Assembly (NCBI RefSeq): GCF_023914155.1
Contig: NZ_JAMWYS010000024.1
Span: forward strand, 62,001-126,000
DNA length: 64,000 nt
Direction of reading: 5' to 3'
DNA from: Solitalea agri
Lineage (GTDB): Bacteria; Bacteroidota; Bacteroidia; Sphingobacteriales; Sphingobacteriaceae
Part shown: positions 1-8,204 of the stretch, piece after piece
How positions within the stretch are numbered: the stretch's first letter is position 1
Layout of the letters: every line of letters starts with the position of its first letter
The notes under the pieces: generated by a model
What the model was told of the DNA's origin: nothing
What the model saw: the letters and a program-made list of their open reading frames with translations, nothing else
Databases searched by the model: none
Position numbers and translations under genes: made by a program

Positions 1-76
1 TTGAATAACCAAACTAAACGACAACAGTGCTTAAAAATTATTAGGCAATTGTTTACAACACTAAAACTACTAAATC

Positions 77-592
77 ATGAAAAAGGAATTTATCTCTCTA
101 GCTGCCGGTTGTGTATTTACACTTTTTACGGCGGGAACTGCTTTAGCTCAGGTACAACTTCCTGAAATTACTGTTACCGAAAGTGCTAAAAGCAACATTT
201 CAAACACAAAGGTTACTTCTTCTTTTGAAAACTCATTTAAAAACGTGAGCCATGTAAAATGGTATGAATCCGGAAATCGCTACCTGGTAAATTTTATGAC
301 TGAAGATCTAAGAAATCATGTTTTATATACCAAAAAGGGACAAATGATTTACCATATCATTTATGGATTTGAAAAAAACCTCCCTTCTGACCTATTATCA
401 CAAGTAAAAGGTCAATACAAAGCCTATTCTGTTATCAGAGCTATTAATGTGAAACAAGGGGGTGCAAATGTATGGATGGTAAATTTGGAAAACGCTAAAG
501 GCTACGTAATGTTACGAATGGCTGATGGTGATATGAATGAAGTAAGAACGCTGAAGAAAACCATGCCTTCTGAAGTGCGAGCTTCATTATAA
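77..592 (+). CDS. Secreted PepSY-like (beta-lactamase-inhibitor-like fold) protein
   Basis: 171-residue exported protein. Residues 1-25 form a Sec signal peptide (KK start, hydrophobic core, cleavage after LAQ or ALA). The mature part, from about residue 45, has the SFKNVSHVKW motif typical of the small PepSY-like (BLIP-like, DUF2874-type) periplasmic proteins that are abundant in Bacteroidota, followed by alternating beta strands. No catalytic residues are apparent. It is followed by a strong hairpin terminator shared with the convergent valS, so it is monocistronic. The biochemical role of this family is unknown; envelope or stress-related binding is only a guess. Confidence 0.75.
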   Translation: MKKEFISLAAGCVFTLFTAGTALAQVQLPEITVTESAKSNISNTKVTSSFENSFKNVSHVKWYESGNRYLVNFMTEDLRNHVLYTKKGQMIYHIIYGFEKNLPSDLLSQVKGQYKAYSVIRAINVKQGGANVWMVNLENAKGYVMLRMADGDMNEVRTLKKTMPSEVRASL

Positions 593-640
593 GCTAAATC
601 CAGAGTTTTTCGAAAGGTGGGAAATAACTATAGTTAAATT

Positions 641-673
641 AAAAGGTCCTTGAATTGTTCAAGGACCTTTTTT
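641..673. terminator. Bidirectional terminator between the PepSY-like gene and valS
   Basis: A perfect hairpin with arms AAAAGGTCCTTGAA and TTCAAGGACCTTTT, a 3-base loop and T runs on both sides. It lies between two convergent genes and can serve both. Confidence 0.85.
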
Positions 674-690
674 GATAAGATTATTTATAC

Positions 691-3312
691 TTATGCTAAT
701 GTAGCAAGACTCTCTTCCAAAGCCTTCATTTTGGCTTCAGCGTCGGCCTTTTTATTGCGTTCGTTTTGTATGATCTCTGGTTTTGCATTTTGTACAAAAC
801 GCTCATTGTTTAATTTAGTATCTACTGATTTTAAGAACCCTTTCAGGTAATCAATTTCTTTGGTTATGCGCTCGCGTTCAGCATCCACATCAATATTTGA
901 ACCTAAGTCAACGAAGAATTCATCGGTCCCAACATGGAATCCTGTTCCCGCTACTTTTTCAGTAACAAAATCAACAGATGACGCATTGGCCATTTTGGTA
1001 ATTAAACTTGTATACGATTGATAATGAATGTCACTGTTTATCTTAATTGCCAGTGGTAATGCTTCTTTAGGACTTATCTGTTTTGAGTTACGAATATTAC
1101 GCATTTGCGAAATCACGTTTAATACAGCATCCATTGATTTCAAAGCTTTTGCATCAGTAGGAACTGATTTAGGATAATGCGAAACAATAATACAGTCCAT
1201 TTCAGAACGTTCAGCGATCTCGTGCCATAACTCTTCCGACAAGAATGGCATAAACGGATGAACCAGCTTTAAGATGCGCTCAAAAATTTCAATTGTCGCA
1301 TCGTAGGTCTCCCGATCAATAGGCTGTCCGTAAACTGGCTTGATCATTTCCAGATACCATGCGCAGAAATCATCCCAAACCAATTTATAGGTACTCATCA
1401 ATGCATCTGATAAACGGAAAGCATTAAAATGCTCTTCAATTTCAGCCAGTGAAGCATTGAACTTGTTTTCGAACCATGCAATGGCAATTTCATTATTGTC
1501 ATCACCACCTTCTTTGATTTCCCAGCCTTTTACCAAACGGAAAGCGTTCCATATTTTATTGGCAAAATTTCTTCCTTGCTCACAATAAGCTTCGTCGAAC
1601 ATCAAATCATTACCTGCTGGCGATGATAACAACATGCCTACACGCACTCCATCAGCTCCGTATTTCTCAATTAAATCTAAAGGATCAGGTGAATTACCTA
1701 ATGATTTAGACATTTTACGACCCAGTTTATCGCGAACGATACCCGTTAAGTAAACGTTTTTGAAAGGAACTTCTCCTTTAAACTCTTTTCCGGCCATGAT
1801 CATACGAGCAACCCAGAAGAATAAGATTTCTGGCGCCGTAACTAAGTCATTGGTTGGGTAATAATATTGAAGGTCGGCATTACCGGCACTTTCTGGGTTA
1901 CCAAACACTGAAGGGTCAAATACCGAAATTGGCCATAACCATGATGAGAACCAAGTATCCACCACGTCTTCATCCTGAGCAATACCCGCAATTGATTGAT
2001 TGGCTTTTTTGAATTCCTCAACAGCTTCTTCAAGCGTTTTAGCTACTACGAATTCTCCGTTTTCATTATACCAGGCCGGAATACGTTGTCCCCACCATAA
2101 CTGGCGAGAGATACACCAATCCTTAACGTTCTCCATCCAATGACGATAAGTATTGATGAACTTATCAGGAATTAATTGAACCTCGCCATTTAATACCACT
2201 TCAAGAGCAGGCTGAGCCAACTCGCTCATTTTACAAAACCATTGTAATGAAAGTTTAGGCTCAATTACAGCATCAGTACGCTCCGAGAAACCTACCTGAC
2301 TTTTGTAATCTTCCACTTTCTCCAACTGACCGGCTTCTTCAAGTTGTTTGGAAATTTTCTTACGAGCAATGAAACGGTCTTCTCCTATTAAAATTTCGGC
2401 TTTTTCATTGAGTGTTCCGTCATCATTTAAAATATCAATAACAGGAAGCTTATGTTTTACTCCTAGCTCATAATCGTTCAAATCGTGAGCTGGGGTTACT
2501 TTCAAACAGCCTGTCCCAAACTCCATATCAACGTATTCATCTAAAATGATCGGAATTTCACGATTGATCAATGGTACAAACACTTTTTTACCATGTAAGT
2601 GGTTAAAGCGCTCATCGTTAGGGTTGATACAAACAGCCGTATCGGCCATAATCGTTTCAGGACGAGTAGTGGCAATCATTACATAACCATCTTCGCCCGA
2701 AACTTTGTATTTGATATAATATAGCTTCTGATTTACTTCTTTACGGATTACCTCTTCGTCAGATACGGCAGTTTTGCCTTGCGGATCCCAGTTCACCATG
2801 CGTACACCACGATATACCCATCCTTTTTTGTATAAATGAATGAATGTATCAATAACTGCTTCTGATAAAGGAGCATCCATCGTAAAACTTGTACGGTCCC
2901 AGTCACATGAAGCACCCAGTTTCTTCAATTGGTCGAGGATAATACCTCCGTATTTCTCTTTCCATTCCCAAGCATATTTCAAAAACTCTTCACGAGAAAG
3001 GTCCTTTTTGTTTATGCCTTGTTCTTTTAACATAGCAACCACTTTCGCTTCGGTAGCAATGGAAGCATGATCGGTACCCGGAACCCAGCAGGCATTTTTA
3101 TTTTGCATACGAGCTCTGCGCACCAACACATCCTGAATGGTATTGTTCAGCATGTGCCCCATGTGCAATACCCCGGTAACGTTAGGTGGAGGAATTACAA
3201 TGGTATAAGGCTCACGCTCATCAGGAACAGATTTAAAAAACTTCTTCTCTAACCAGTAGCTGTACCACTTATCTTCAGTTTCGCGTGGATTGTATGTTTT
3301 TGATATTGACAT
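691..3312 (-). CDS. valS: Valyl-tRNA synthetase
   Basis: 873 residues, the normal length for bacterial ValRS. It charges tRNA-Val with valine in the cytoplasm. The class I HIGH signature appears as HMGH at residues 50-53, and KMSKS at 533-537. The editing (CP1) domain lies between them, with TTRPETI around residue 215. The C-terminal anticodon-binding domain is followed by a coiled-coil arm (about 805-873, rich in E/K/R with INSD-type spacing), which is typical of ValRS and absent in IleRS and LeuRS. A TAnnTTTG box lies about 36 nt upstream of the start. Convergent with the preceding gene; ends at the shared terminator. Confidence 0.98.
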   Translation of the reverse strand: MSISKTYNPRETEDKWYSYWLEKKFFKSVPDEREPYTIVIPPPNVTGVLHMGHMLNNTIQDVLVRRARMQNKNACWVPGTDHASIATEAKVVAMLKEQGINKKDLSREEFLKYAWEWKEKYGGIILDQLKKLGASCDWDRTSFTMDAPLSEAVIDTFIHLYKKGWVYRGVRMVNWDPQGKTAVSDEEVIRKEVNQKLYYIKYKVSGEDGYVMIATTRPETIMADTAVCINPNDERFNHLHGKKVFVPLINREIPIILDEYVDMEFGTGCLKVTPAHDLNDYELGVKHKLPVIDILNDDGTLNEKAEILIGEDRFIARKKISKQLEEAGQLEKVEDYKSQVGFSERTDAVIEPKLSLQWFCKMSELAQPALEVVLNGEVQLIPDKFINTYRHWMENVKDWCISRQLWWGQRIPAWYNENGEFVVAKTLEEAVEEFKKANQSIAGIAQDEDVVDTWFSSWLWPISVFDPSVFGNPESAGNADLQYYYPTNDLVTAPEILFFWVARMIMAGKEFKGEVPFKNVYLTGIVRDKLGRKMSKSLGNSPDPLDLIEKYGADGVRVGMLLSSPAGNDLMFDEAYCEQGRNFANKIWNAFRLVKGWEIKEGGDDNNEIAIAWFENKFNASLAEIEEHFNAFRLSDALMSTYKLVWDDFCAWYLEMIKPVYGQPIDRETYDATIEIFERILKLVHPFMPFLSEELWHEIAERSEMDCIIVSHYPKSVPTDAKALKSMDAVLNVISQMRNIRNSKQISPKEALPLAIKINSDIHYQSYTSLITKMANASSVDFVTEKVAGTGFHVGTDEFFVDLGSNIDVDAERERITKEIDYLKGFLKSVDTKLNNERFVQNAKPEIIQNERNKKADAEAKMKALEESLATLA

Positions 3313-3347
3313 TATTTGTAAATACGGAGATTATTAAAAATGAAGCG

Positions 3348-3355
3348 CAAAAATA
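3348..3355 (-). promoter_or_regulatory. Putative -7 box for valS
   Basis: Read on the minus strand this is TATTTTTG, a match to the Bacteroidota TAnnTTTG -7 element, 36 nt before the valS start. No clear -33 box is seen. Confidence 0.45.
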
Positions 3356-3376
3356 GGAAATTCATCCTATAAATAA

Positions 3377-4225
3377 TTATTTATACCTGTCTTGTAAGAA
3401 ATGGACAATCTTTTCAAAATATATCAGTAATCCAAAAAATAAAGAATAAACCACAACTGTAATTAATATAGAAAGAAGATTGACTTTTCTCCTAAAAGCC
3501 CTTTCTTCTCCTAAAGCCATAACTTTTGACTTTTCTTTTATAACATTTGGAAATTCTTCAACTTGAGATTTATCAACTTTATTACTACTTGTATTTGTTT
3601 CCCCTTTGGCTATTTTATTTTTTCCACTAACAGGAACAGTTTTAAATATACTATTTGGAAAATAATCTCCCCAAGTTAAAACTATTGAATCCAATGCATC
3701 TTCTGCTATATTTCTTTCACATTGAAACAGTTCATAACAAACCTGTTTCTTACCAGATTTATAATATGAGTATTCATTACATGAATAATTAGCTAATTTT
3801 TTATGTAACTCAACTTCTAATCGACCCGCATTTCCAACACTTACATAATGAACAATTTTCCAATCCTTCATTCCACCGTATTCAGTATCATTTAAAGATT
3901 TCTCTCTTTTAACAATATTCTTAGCAAACCCAACTTTTAGAAGTTTGGAAATTTGAGATATAGCTATATAAACATGTGCATCCATGTAATGTCTTTTATA
4001 GTAAGCTATTCTTGATGTATCACACTGAATACAGTGCCCAGACCTTGTTCTTAAGAAATGTCCATTTTTACATTTTGTACCCAGTAGAAAATATTTATCC
4101 AGAGACTTCATTTCCAATTTACATTCATTCAAATTATGCTCTGTTCCATCAAATACCATTGAAATCGGAATTTGATTGGATTCTAAAAACTTCTTTTGCT
4201 CATTGCTCAAATTCATAAATACCAT
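3377..4225 (-). CDS. Membrane-anchored GIY-YIG-like (T5orf172/Mug113-type) protein with zinc knuckle
   Basis: 282 residues. Residues 50-70 hold a small putative zinc knuckle (C52, H56, C65, C68). Residues 84-180 resemble the T5orf172/Mug113 branch of the GIY-YIG fold: HVYIAIS, then LLKVGFAKNIVKREKSL, then RLEVELHKKL with the conserved acidic residue at E137. Residues 205-240 are a low-complexity polar linker, and 248-271 form one transmembrane helix with only about 10 residues after it. The nuclease-like domain would therefore face the cytoplasm from a C-terminal tail anchor. An alternative start is the Met at residue 4. Relatives of this fold occur in phage proteins and UvrC-type nucleases. 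The substrate is unknown and the classical GIY...YIG tyrosines are only partly kept, so activity is uncertain. Confidence 0.6.
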   Translation of the reverse strand: MVFMNLSNEQKKFLESNQIPISMVFDGTEHNLNECKLEMKSLDKYFLLGTKCKNGHFLRTRSGHCIQCDTSRIAYYKRHYMDAHVYIAISQISKLLKVGFAKNIVKREKSLNDTEYGGMKDWKIVHYVSVGNAGRLEVELHKKLANYSCNEYSYYKSGKKQVCYELFQCERNIAEDALDSIVLTWGDYFPNSIFKTVPVSGKNKIAKGETNTSSNKVDKSQVEEFPNVIKEKSKVMALGEERAFRRKVNLLSILITVVVYSLFFGLLIYFEKIVHFLQDRYK

Positions 4226-4230
4226 ATAAA

Positions 4231-4785
4231 TTATTGGGAAAGGGAGGTAAGGCTTTCAAACTCCTCCCGACTCAGTACCCACCTATTTACCGGCTGTTCG
4301 AAATTGATAAACCCTGGTACTGTAATGTATTCCTTCTCAAATTTGAAGCCGACCTTTTTTAATGTTTTATTCGGAGCTTGATTCAAAGCATATGGTTCGC
4401 AATACAAATTTTTCAGTTGAAGATTTTGAAAAAAATAAGGGAGCCCCAATTTCACCAATTCTGTACCAGCACCTATCGTGCGGTTAGCAACATCCCAAAA
4501 ATGAAGATGCATATATGCCTCCTCTCCAAAAACAATTTTGTTCACATTCGAGTGGCCTACAGGTTTTCCATCTACCTCCCAGATCAAACAATAAGATTTC
4601 TTCTCTTGAAAACTTTGATTCAACTGTTCCGACAGCATTTCAACCCATTGCTCTTTAGTTGGCAACTTATTAACCTCCACTCCCATTCCAACCAGATACT
4701 CATCCTTAGCCATTGTCCAGTAATTAACAATCAGCTCAATATCATTTATTGTAAGCTCTCTAATCGAAAGTTTCATCTTATCCAT
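4231..4785 (-). CDS. GNAT-family N-acetyltransferase (RimJ/RimL-like)
   Basis: 184 residues. It matches the Acetyltransf_3/RimL layout: an N-terminal LSIRELTINDIELIVNYW, a central beta hairpin (SYCLIWEVDGKPVGHSNV), a weak acetyl-CoA loop region (NRTIGAGTELVKLGLPYFF), and a C-terminal ALNQAPNKTLKKVGFKFE, the typical N...KKVGF motif. It would transfer an acetyl group from acetyl-CoA to an unknown amine. The stop is 5 bp before the start of the downstream gene on the same strand (3377-4225), so the two may be co-transcribed. The start could also be Met3. Confidence 0.75.
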   Translation of the reverse strand: MDKMKLSIRELTINDIELIVNYWTMAKDEYLVGMGVEVNKLPTKEQWVEMLSEQLNQSFQEKKSYCLIWEVDGKPVGHSNVNKIVFGEEAYMHLHFWDVANRTIGAGTELVKLGLPYFFQNLQLKNLYCEPYALNQAPNKTLKKVGFKFEKEYITVPGFINFEQPVNRWVLSREEFESLTSLSQ

Positions 4786-4877
4786 GGGTTAAAAATAATA
4801 AACCTTATCATATTCATTGGCAGGTGGTCAGTCAACTTTTTTTGCCTTAATTTCGCAGGATAATTCAATTCATTTCC

Positions 4878-5564
4878 ATGAAGTTTAGCAATGTTCAGCT
4901 CTTAAAGACCGCCGATGGCAGTTACACCCTATTACAACAAGACTTGATGCAAACCTACCATTCGGTAAACGGGGCATTACAGGAAGCCAAGCATGTTTTC
5001 TTAGAAACTGGACTTATGTATCTCTTATGGATGAATGAAATGACTGAAGTGAGCATCCTGGAAGTTGGCTTTGGCACTGGTTTAAACTTTTTGGTAACTG
5101 CTGATTACTGCGAACAACACAACCTAAAGTTAAATTATGTGGGAGTTGAGGCCTACCCAGTTAAACCAGAAATTATTCAGCAAATTGAGTTCGACAAGCA
5201 AATTTCAAATCAACACCTATGGCAATCGTATGTAAACAACTATCAACAATTAATTACCGGCAATAGCATCCGAATTTCAGATTTTGTAACACTGCAAATG
5301 GAACAAAAAAAGGTAATGGAAGCACAACCTAACACCCATTTTGATATCATTTATTACGATGCTTTTGCGCCTCTTATCCAACCCGAAATGTGGTCGGCTG
5401 AAACAATTGCGTACGTTACCTCTTTTTTAAAACCAGGCGGATTATTTGTCACCTATAGTATCACCGGCAACCTGAAACGCATTTTAAAATCATTGGGCTT
5501 TACCATCGAAAAACCTAAAGGAGCAGCAGGAAAAAGGGAAATGCTGAGAGCTAAGAAAAGTTAG
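4878..5564 (+). CDS. mnmD: tRNA mnm5s2U34 methyltransferase, stand-alone MnmD (MnmC1-like)
   Basis: 228 residues, a Rossmann SAM-dependent methyltransferase of the DUF752 family. It carries out the last step of wobble uridine modification, methylating nm5(s2)U34 to mnm5(s2)U34. Visible motifs: SAM loop EVGFGTGLNFL (about residues 62-72), an acidic EAY after strand 2, FDIIYYDAFAP (the family's DAF-P active-site motif) and PEMWSAETIAYV. Unlike E. coli MnmC there is no C-terminal FAD oxidase domain, so it is the mono-functional form. Divergent from the acetyltransferase at 4231. A 7-bp repeat tract starts at its stop codon. Confidence 0.9.
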   Translation: MKFSNVQLLKTADGSYTLLQQDLMQTYHSVNGALQEAKHVFLETGLMYLLWMNEMTEVSILEVGFGTGLNFLVTADYCEQHNLKLNYVGVEAYPVKPEIIQQIEFDKQISNQHLWQSYVNNYQQLITGNSIRISDFVTLQMEQKKVMEAQPNTHFDIIYYDAFAPLIQPEMWSAETIAYVTSFLKPGGLFVTYSITGNLKRILKSLGFTIEKPKGAAGKREMLRAKKS

Positions 5565-5597
5565 AGTTTAAAAGTACGAAGTTAAAAGTGGTTTAAG
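5563..5597 (+). repeat. Heptad repeat tract, left part (interrupted by the IS)
   Basis: Five in-phase 7-mers: AGAGTTT, AAAAGTA, CGAAGTT, AAAAGTG, GTTTAAG. The last is the left copy of the IS target duplication. The tract continues in the same phase at 6857 beyond the element. Confidence 0.7.
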
Positions 5598-6856
5598 TGT
5601 AATAGCCACTACTTGATCTGACAGTTGACCGGTTATAAAAATTGTCAGATTGAATCTTTTAATATAACTAATAATCATCAAAATCACCCGACGCAGTTTC
5701 CGGCTTACGCTCCCCATTGTTGCTTAAGGTCGCATAAGCCGAAAACTGGTCTTGGTTCAACTGTTCCAATAGTTTTTCCTTGGCTAGTGGTACGCTGTCA
5801 ATAAACGTTTGCAATGGCGTTTTTCCAAAGCAGTATTTTCCACTGTGAGTTCGGTTGGTGTTGTATTCCAACATCCATCTATCCAAGTCTAGTTGTAATT
5901 CCTGAATACTCCGATAGACCTTCTTTCGAAATGCAATTGCATAGAACTCGTCTTGAATTGTACGGTGAAAACGTTCGCAAATACCATTGGTCTGAGGGCT
6001 TTTGGCTTTAGTCTTACTATGATCGATATCCTCAATTGCTAAATAAAGTTGATATTCATGCTGTTCCCTCACTCCACAATACTCGGTGCCCCGGTCAGTA
6101 AGTATTCGAAGTAATCGTAAATCATGTTGCTCATAGAAAGGCACTACCTGATCGTTTAACAGTTCTGCCGCCACCAGTGCATTTTTACGATCATATAATT
6201 TGGTAAAGGCTACTTTAGCATAGGTGTCGATAAACGTTTGTTGATAGATATGGCCCACACCTTTAATATTGCCTACATAATAGGTGTCTTGGGCGCCTAA
6301 ATAGCCAGGATGAAAGGTTTCAATCTCTCCATGTGCTTTTTTCTCTTCCTTGGCTTTCTCCAGGGCTACCAGTTGTGCTTCTGTTAAGACAAGGCCTTCT
6401 TGAGCAGATTTGGCTTCCAAAGCTTTTAAGCGCAGCTTAAACGTTTGCAAATCATGCCGTAACCAAATACTTCTAACTCCACCCGGTGAAATAATAATCG
6501 TCTGCTTTCTTAATTCATTCGACACCCGCAACTGGCCCAAGGCGGGTTGGTCTATAGCCATTTTTACTACGGCCTGCTCGATGTGTTCTTCAACGCGATT
6601 TTTTAATACAGGCTTTCTTCGGGAGATTTCCTGAAGTGCCAATTCACCACCTTGTTCATATAACTCTTTGAATCGATAAAAGCTATCGCGGGAATAACCC
6701 ATCACTTTACAGGCTTGCGATACATTACCTAAATGCTGAGCAAGTTCTAGTATGCCCAACTTGTTTTTGATAATCTTCTCTTGAGTTGTCATAATCTTAA
6801 GTTACTTTTAAGTTATTAACTTATCGTAACTGTCAGATTAAGTTTTGACTATCTCA
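5598..6856 (-). mobile_element. Complete IS481-family insertion sequence with 7-bp target duplication
   Basis: 1259 bp. The terminal imperfect inverted repeats (5598-5626 and 6828-6856) match at 23 of 29 positions, begin with TG and share the block ATCTGACAGTT. Outside them, GTTTAAG occurs directly repeated at 5591-5597 and 6857-6863, an exact 7-bp target-site duplication. One intact transposase ORF fills the element, so it may still be active. The left end also contains CTGACA and TGTCAG at 5618-5623 and 5643-5648, which could be a terminator for the transposase gene or a second transposase-binding site. Confidence 0.9.
5668..6792 (-). CDS. IS481-family DDE transposase
   Basis: 374 residues. 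The N-terminal winged helix-turn-helix (about 1-60, with [19 protein letters not shown] as recognition region) is followed by a second HTH (65-120). The rve/DDE integrase core spans about 165-330. Candidate catalytic residues are D169 (in GAQDTYYVG), D233 (in LTDRGTEYC) and E273 (in [10 protein letters not shown]). The C-terminal [21 protein letters not shown] is characteristic of the IS481/IS3-like core. It cuts and joins the IS ends. The ORF has no frameshift. The start ATG lies 36 bp inside the right inverted repeat, and the only copy seen in this window is this one. Confidence 0.93.
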   Translation of the reverse strand: MTTQEKIIKNKLGILELAQHLGNVSQACKVMGYSRDSFYRFKELYEQGGELALQEISRRKPVLKNRVEEHIEQAVVKMAIDQPALGQLRVSNELRKQTIIISPGGVRSIWLRHDLQTFKLRLKALEAKSAQEGLVLTEAQLVALEKAKEEKKAHGEIETFHPGYLGAQDTYYVGNIKGVGHIYQQTFIDTYAKVAFTKLYDRKNALVAAELLNDQVVPFYEQHDLRLLRILTDRGTEYCGVREQHEYQLYLAIEDIDHSKTKAKSPQTNGICERFHRTIQDEFYAIAFRKKVYRSIQELQLDLDRWMLEYNTNRTHSGKYCFGKTPLQTFIDSVPLAKEKLLEQLNQDQFSAYATLSNNGERKPETASGDFDDY

Positions 6857-6905
6857 GTTTAAGGGCCGTGTACTTATTACTTTGTACTTCTTACTTTGTA
6901 TTTCT
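6857..6905 (+). repeat. Heptad repeat tract, right part
   Basis: The tract continues after the IS as seven 7-mers: GTTTAAG, GGCCGTG, TACTTAT, TACTTTG, TACTTCT, TACTTTG, TATTTCT. The end of the four-helix-bundle gene is encoded inside it. Confidence 0.7.
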
Positions 6906-7268
6906 TACCTTATCCATGTTTCTTTTAGCTGAATTTATCGCCGTAACGAATATAGCGGTGAGTTCGGATGCTTCTTTCTTTAGGTTTCCTATTAATTGAG
7001 GTTTTACAATTTCCGATTCTTCCAAAAGCTCTAACCAAAATTGACATTCATCACTTTCTTCCTCCACAATTTTCAACTTATTAATAAAGTCCTTTGTTGA
7101 TTTTGCCCGACAGGCAGCTCTGTAATTAGCCCCAACGGATGTAGCAGATCTCAATAATTGATTACCTAAGGCTTTAGCAGCCATTGTATTAGGTAAATAG
7201 TTGACCAACTTAATCACCCTTAAACCAAATTTCTTGGTTCTCAATTTTAAATCGATATTGTTTTCCAT
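6891..7268 (-). CDS. Four-helix-bundle protein (23S rRNA intervening-sequence/S23 family)
   Basis: About 125 residues from the preferred start at MENNIDLKLR. An upstream ATG at 7313 would add 15 residues with no family similarity. It has the hallmark sequence of the S23/IVP family: FGLRVIKLVNYLP, LGNQLLRSATSVGANYRAA, FINKLKIVEEESDECQFWLELL and the terminal helix AIFVTAINSAKRN. It is an all-helical, probably pentameric bundle related to Avd of diversity-generating retroelements. The role of stand-alone copies is unknown. The gene is tightly bracketed by 7-bp TACTTTG arrays: its last codons are inside one (6871-6905) and the other begins 45 bp upstream of its start (7314-7369). Confidence 0.85.
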   Translation of the reverse strand: MENNIDLKLRTKKFGLRVIKLVNYLPNTMAAKALGNQLLRSATSVGANYRAACRAKSTKDFINKLKIVEEESDECQFWLELLEESEIVKPQLIGNLKKEASELTAIFVTAINSAKRNMDKVRNTK

Positions 7269-7313
7269 GGTAGAGATGAAAATCAATATACCAATTTCCG
7301 TGTCTAGGTTCAT

Positions 7314-7369
7314 GTACTTTGTACTTTGTACTTTGTACTTTGTACTTTGTACTTTGTACTTTGTACTTT
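7314..7369 (+). repeat. Perfect tandem heptamer, GTACTTT x 8
   Basis: Eight uninterrupted copies of GTACTTT, read directly. They lie just upstream of the four-helix-bundle gene. The same word recurs, degenerate, at 6871-6905, 8589-9018 and 25718-25760. Confidence 0.97.
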
Positions 7370-7377
7370 ATTTAACT

Positions 7378-7989
7378 CTAAAATCCCAACTCTAAACTCA
7401 ATATAAACTTCCTAAACGGTTCATCCCCCTCACCAAGACTATACAGTTGTTGATAAATTGCCTTTACTACCTGCTTTAATTCTTTGAGATCTAAATCAAT
7501 GGCAGGAATGGTCATGATCAGCATTTCTTTTGGCTCTCCACCCTCTAAATCAGGAAGATAATAAATCACATCTTTGATAGTGTTGGCCCCATATTTTTCG
7601 TAGAACCTGATTCTTTTAAGTCGTTGTTCCGTGTTTTCACCAAAATCAGGGTGTTCTACTTCAAACAACAGGTTTTCATTTTGAGATGTAGTCCAATTCA
7701 TAATAAATTCCATGAAATTGCCACCAATGCCCGTGCCTCTGAAAGGAGCGGCAGTTGCCAAAAAATCAAGCAAAATAAACCTTGTGCTGGCAAGCTTCCA
7801 CAGCAAAGCCATTAGGCCTACTTTATCATCTTGTTTGCCAATTATCAAACGTTCGGCACCCGAATTAATCCTGTCTTTGATAATAGCAATTGAAGGGCGT
7901 TCATGTGCCGGAAAGGCTTCAATATAAATCTCCATTGCCCCTTCAAAATCAAGGCATTCCGTATCGGTTAGTTCATAAAAAGAAAGCAT
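7378..7989 (-). CDS. GNAT-family N-acetyltransferase
   Basis: 203 residues. The acetyl-CoA pyrophosphate loop is seen as PFRGTGIGGNFMEFI (about 83-97), matching the R/Q-x-x-G-x-G motif A. Motif B is RIRFYEKYGA (about 127-136). The N-terminal part (AMEIYIEAFPAHERPS) resembles a GNAT subgroup common in Bacteroidota. The C-terminal 40 residues form a helical extension of unknown role. The substrate is not predictable. Flanked by repeat tracts on both sides (7314-7369 and beyond 8367), in an accessory zone. Confidence 0.8.
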   Translation of the reverse strand: MLSFYELTDTECLDFEGAMEIYIEAFPAHERPSIAIIKDRINSGAERLIIGKQDDKVGLMALLWKLASTRFILLDFLATAAPFRGTGIGGNFMEFIMNWTTSQNENLLFEVEHPDFGENTEQRLKRIRFYEKYGANTIKDVIYYLPDLEGGEPKEMLIMTIPAIDLDLKELKQVVKAIYQQLYSLGEGDEPFRKFILSLELGF

Positions 7990-8145
7990 GATTATAAGAT
8001 GATTATAAACACAGGTCCGCTTAAAGATTTTTAATCGCTTTGCAAAATTATGCTTATGCGGACAACAGTCAAAATCTCAATAGTTTGCAATTATGATATA
8101 ATAAAAAACAATAGTTTGCATTTTTAAAAAACTATAAAATAAAAT

Positions 8146-8175
8146 TTTGAAAAAATATCAAACTATTTATATTTG
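8146..8175 (+). promoter_or_regulatory. Putative Bacteroidota promoter for the 53-codon ORF
   Basis: TTTG at 8146-8149, an 18-bp spacer and TATATTTG at 8168-8175 match TTTG-N19-TAnnTTTG almost exactly. The start codon follows 30 nt downstream. Confidence 0.6.
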
Positions 8176-8204
8176 TATTATTAAATCAAGCATCATAAAC
8201 TAGC

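Noticed and set aside
4378-4863. Plus-strand ORF of 161 aa opposite the acetyltransferase gene
   Set aside because: Shadow of a well-supported GNAT gene; rich in I/H/K without family pattern.
6891-7268. Avd gene of a diversity-generating retroelement
   Set aside because: Similar fold family, but no reverse transcriptase, template repeat or variable target gene nearby.
7314-7369. CRISPR array
   Set aside because: The repeat is 7 bp without spacers; no cas genes in the window.
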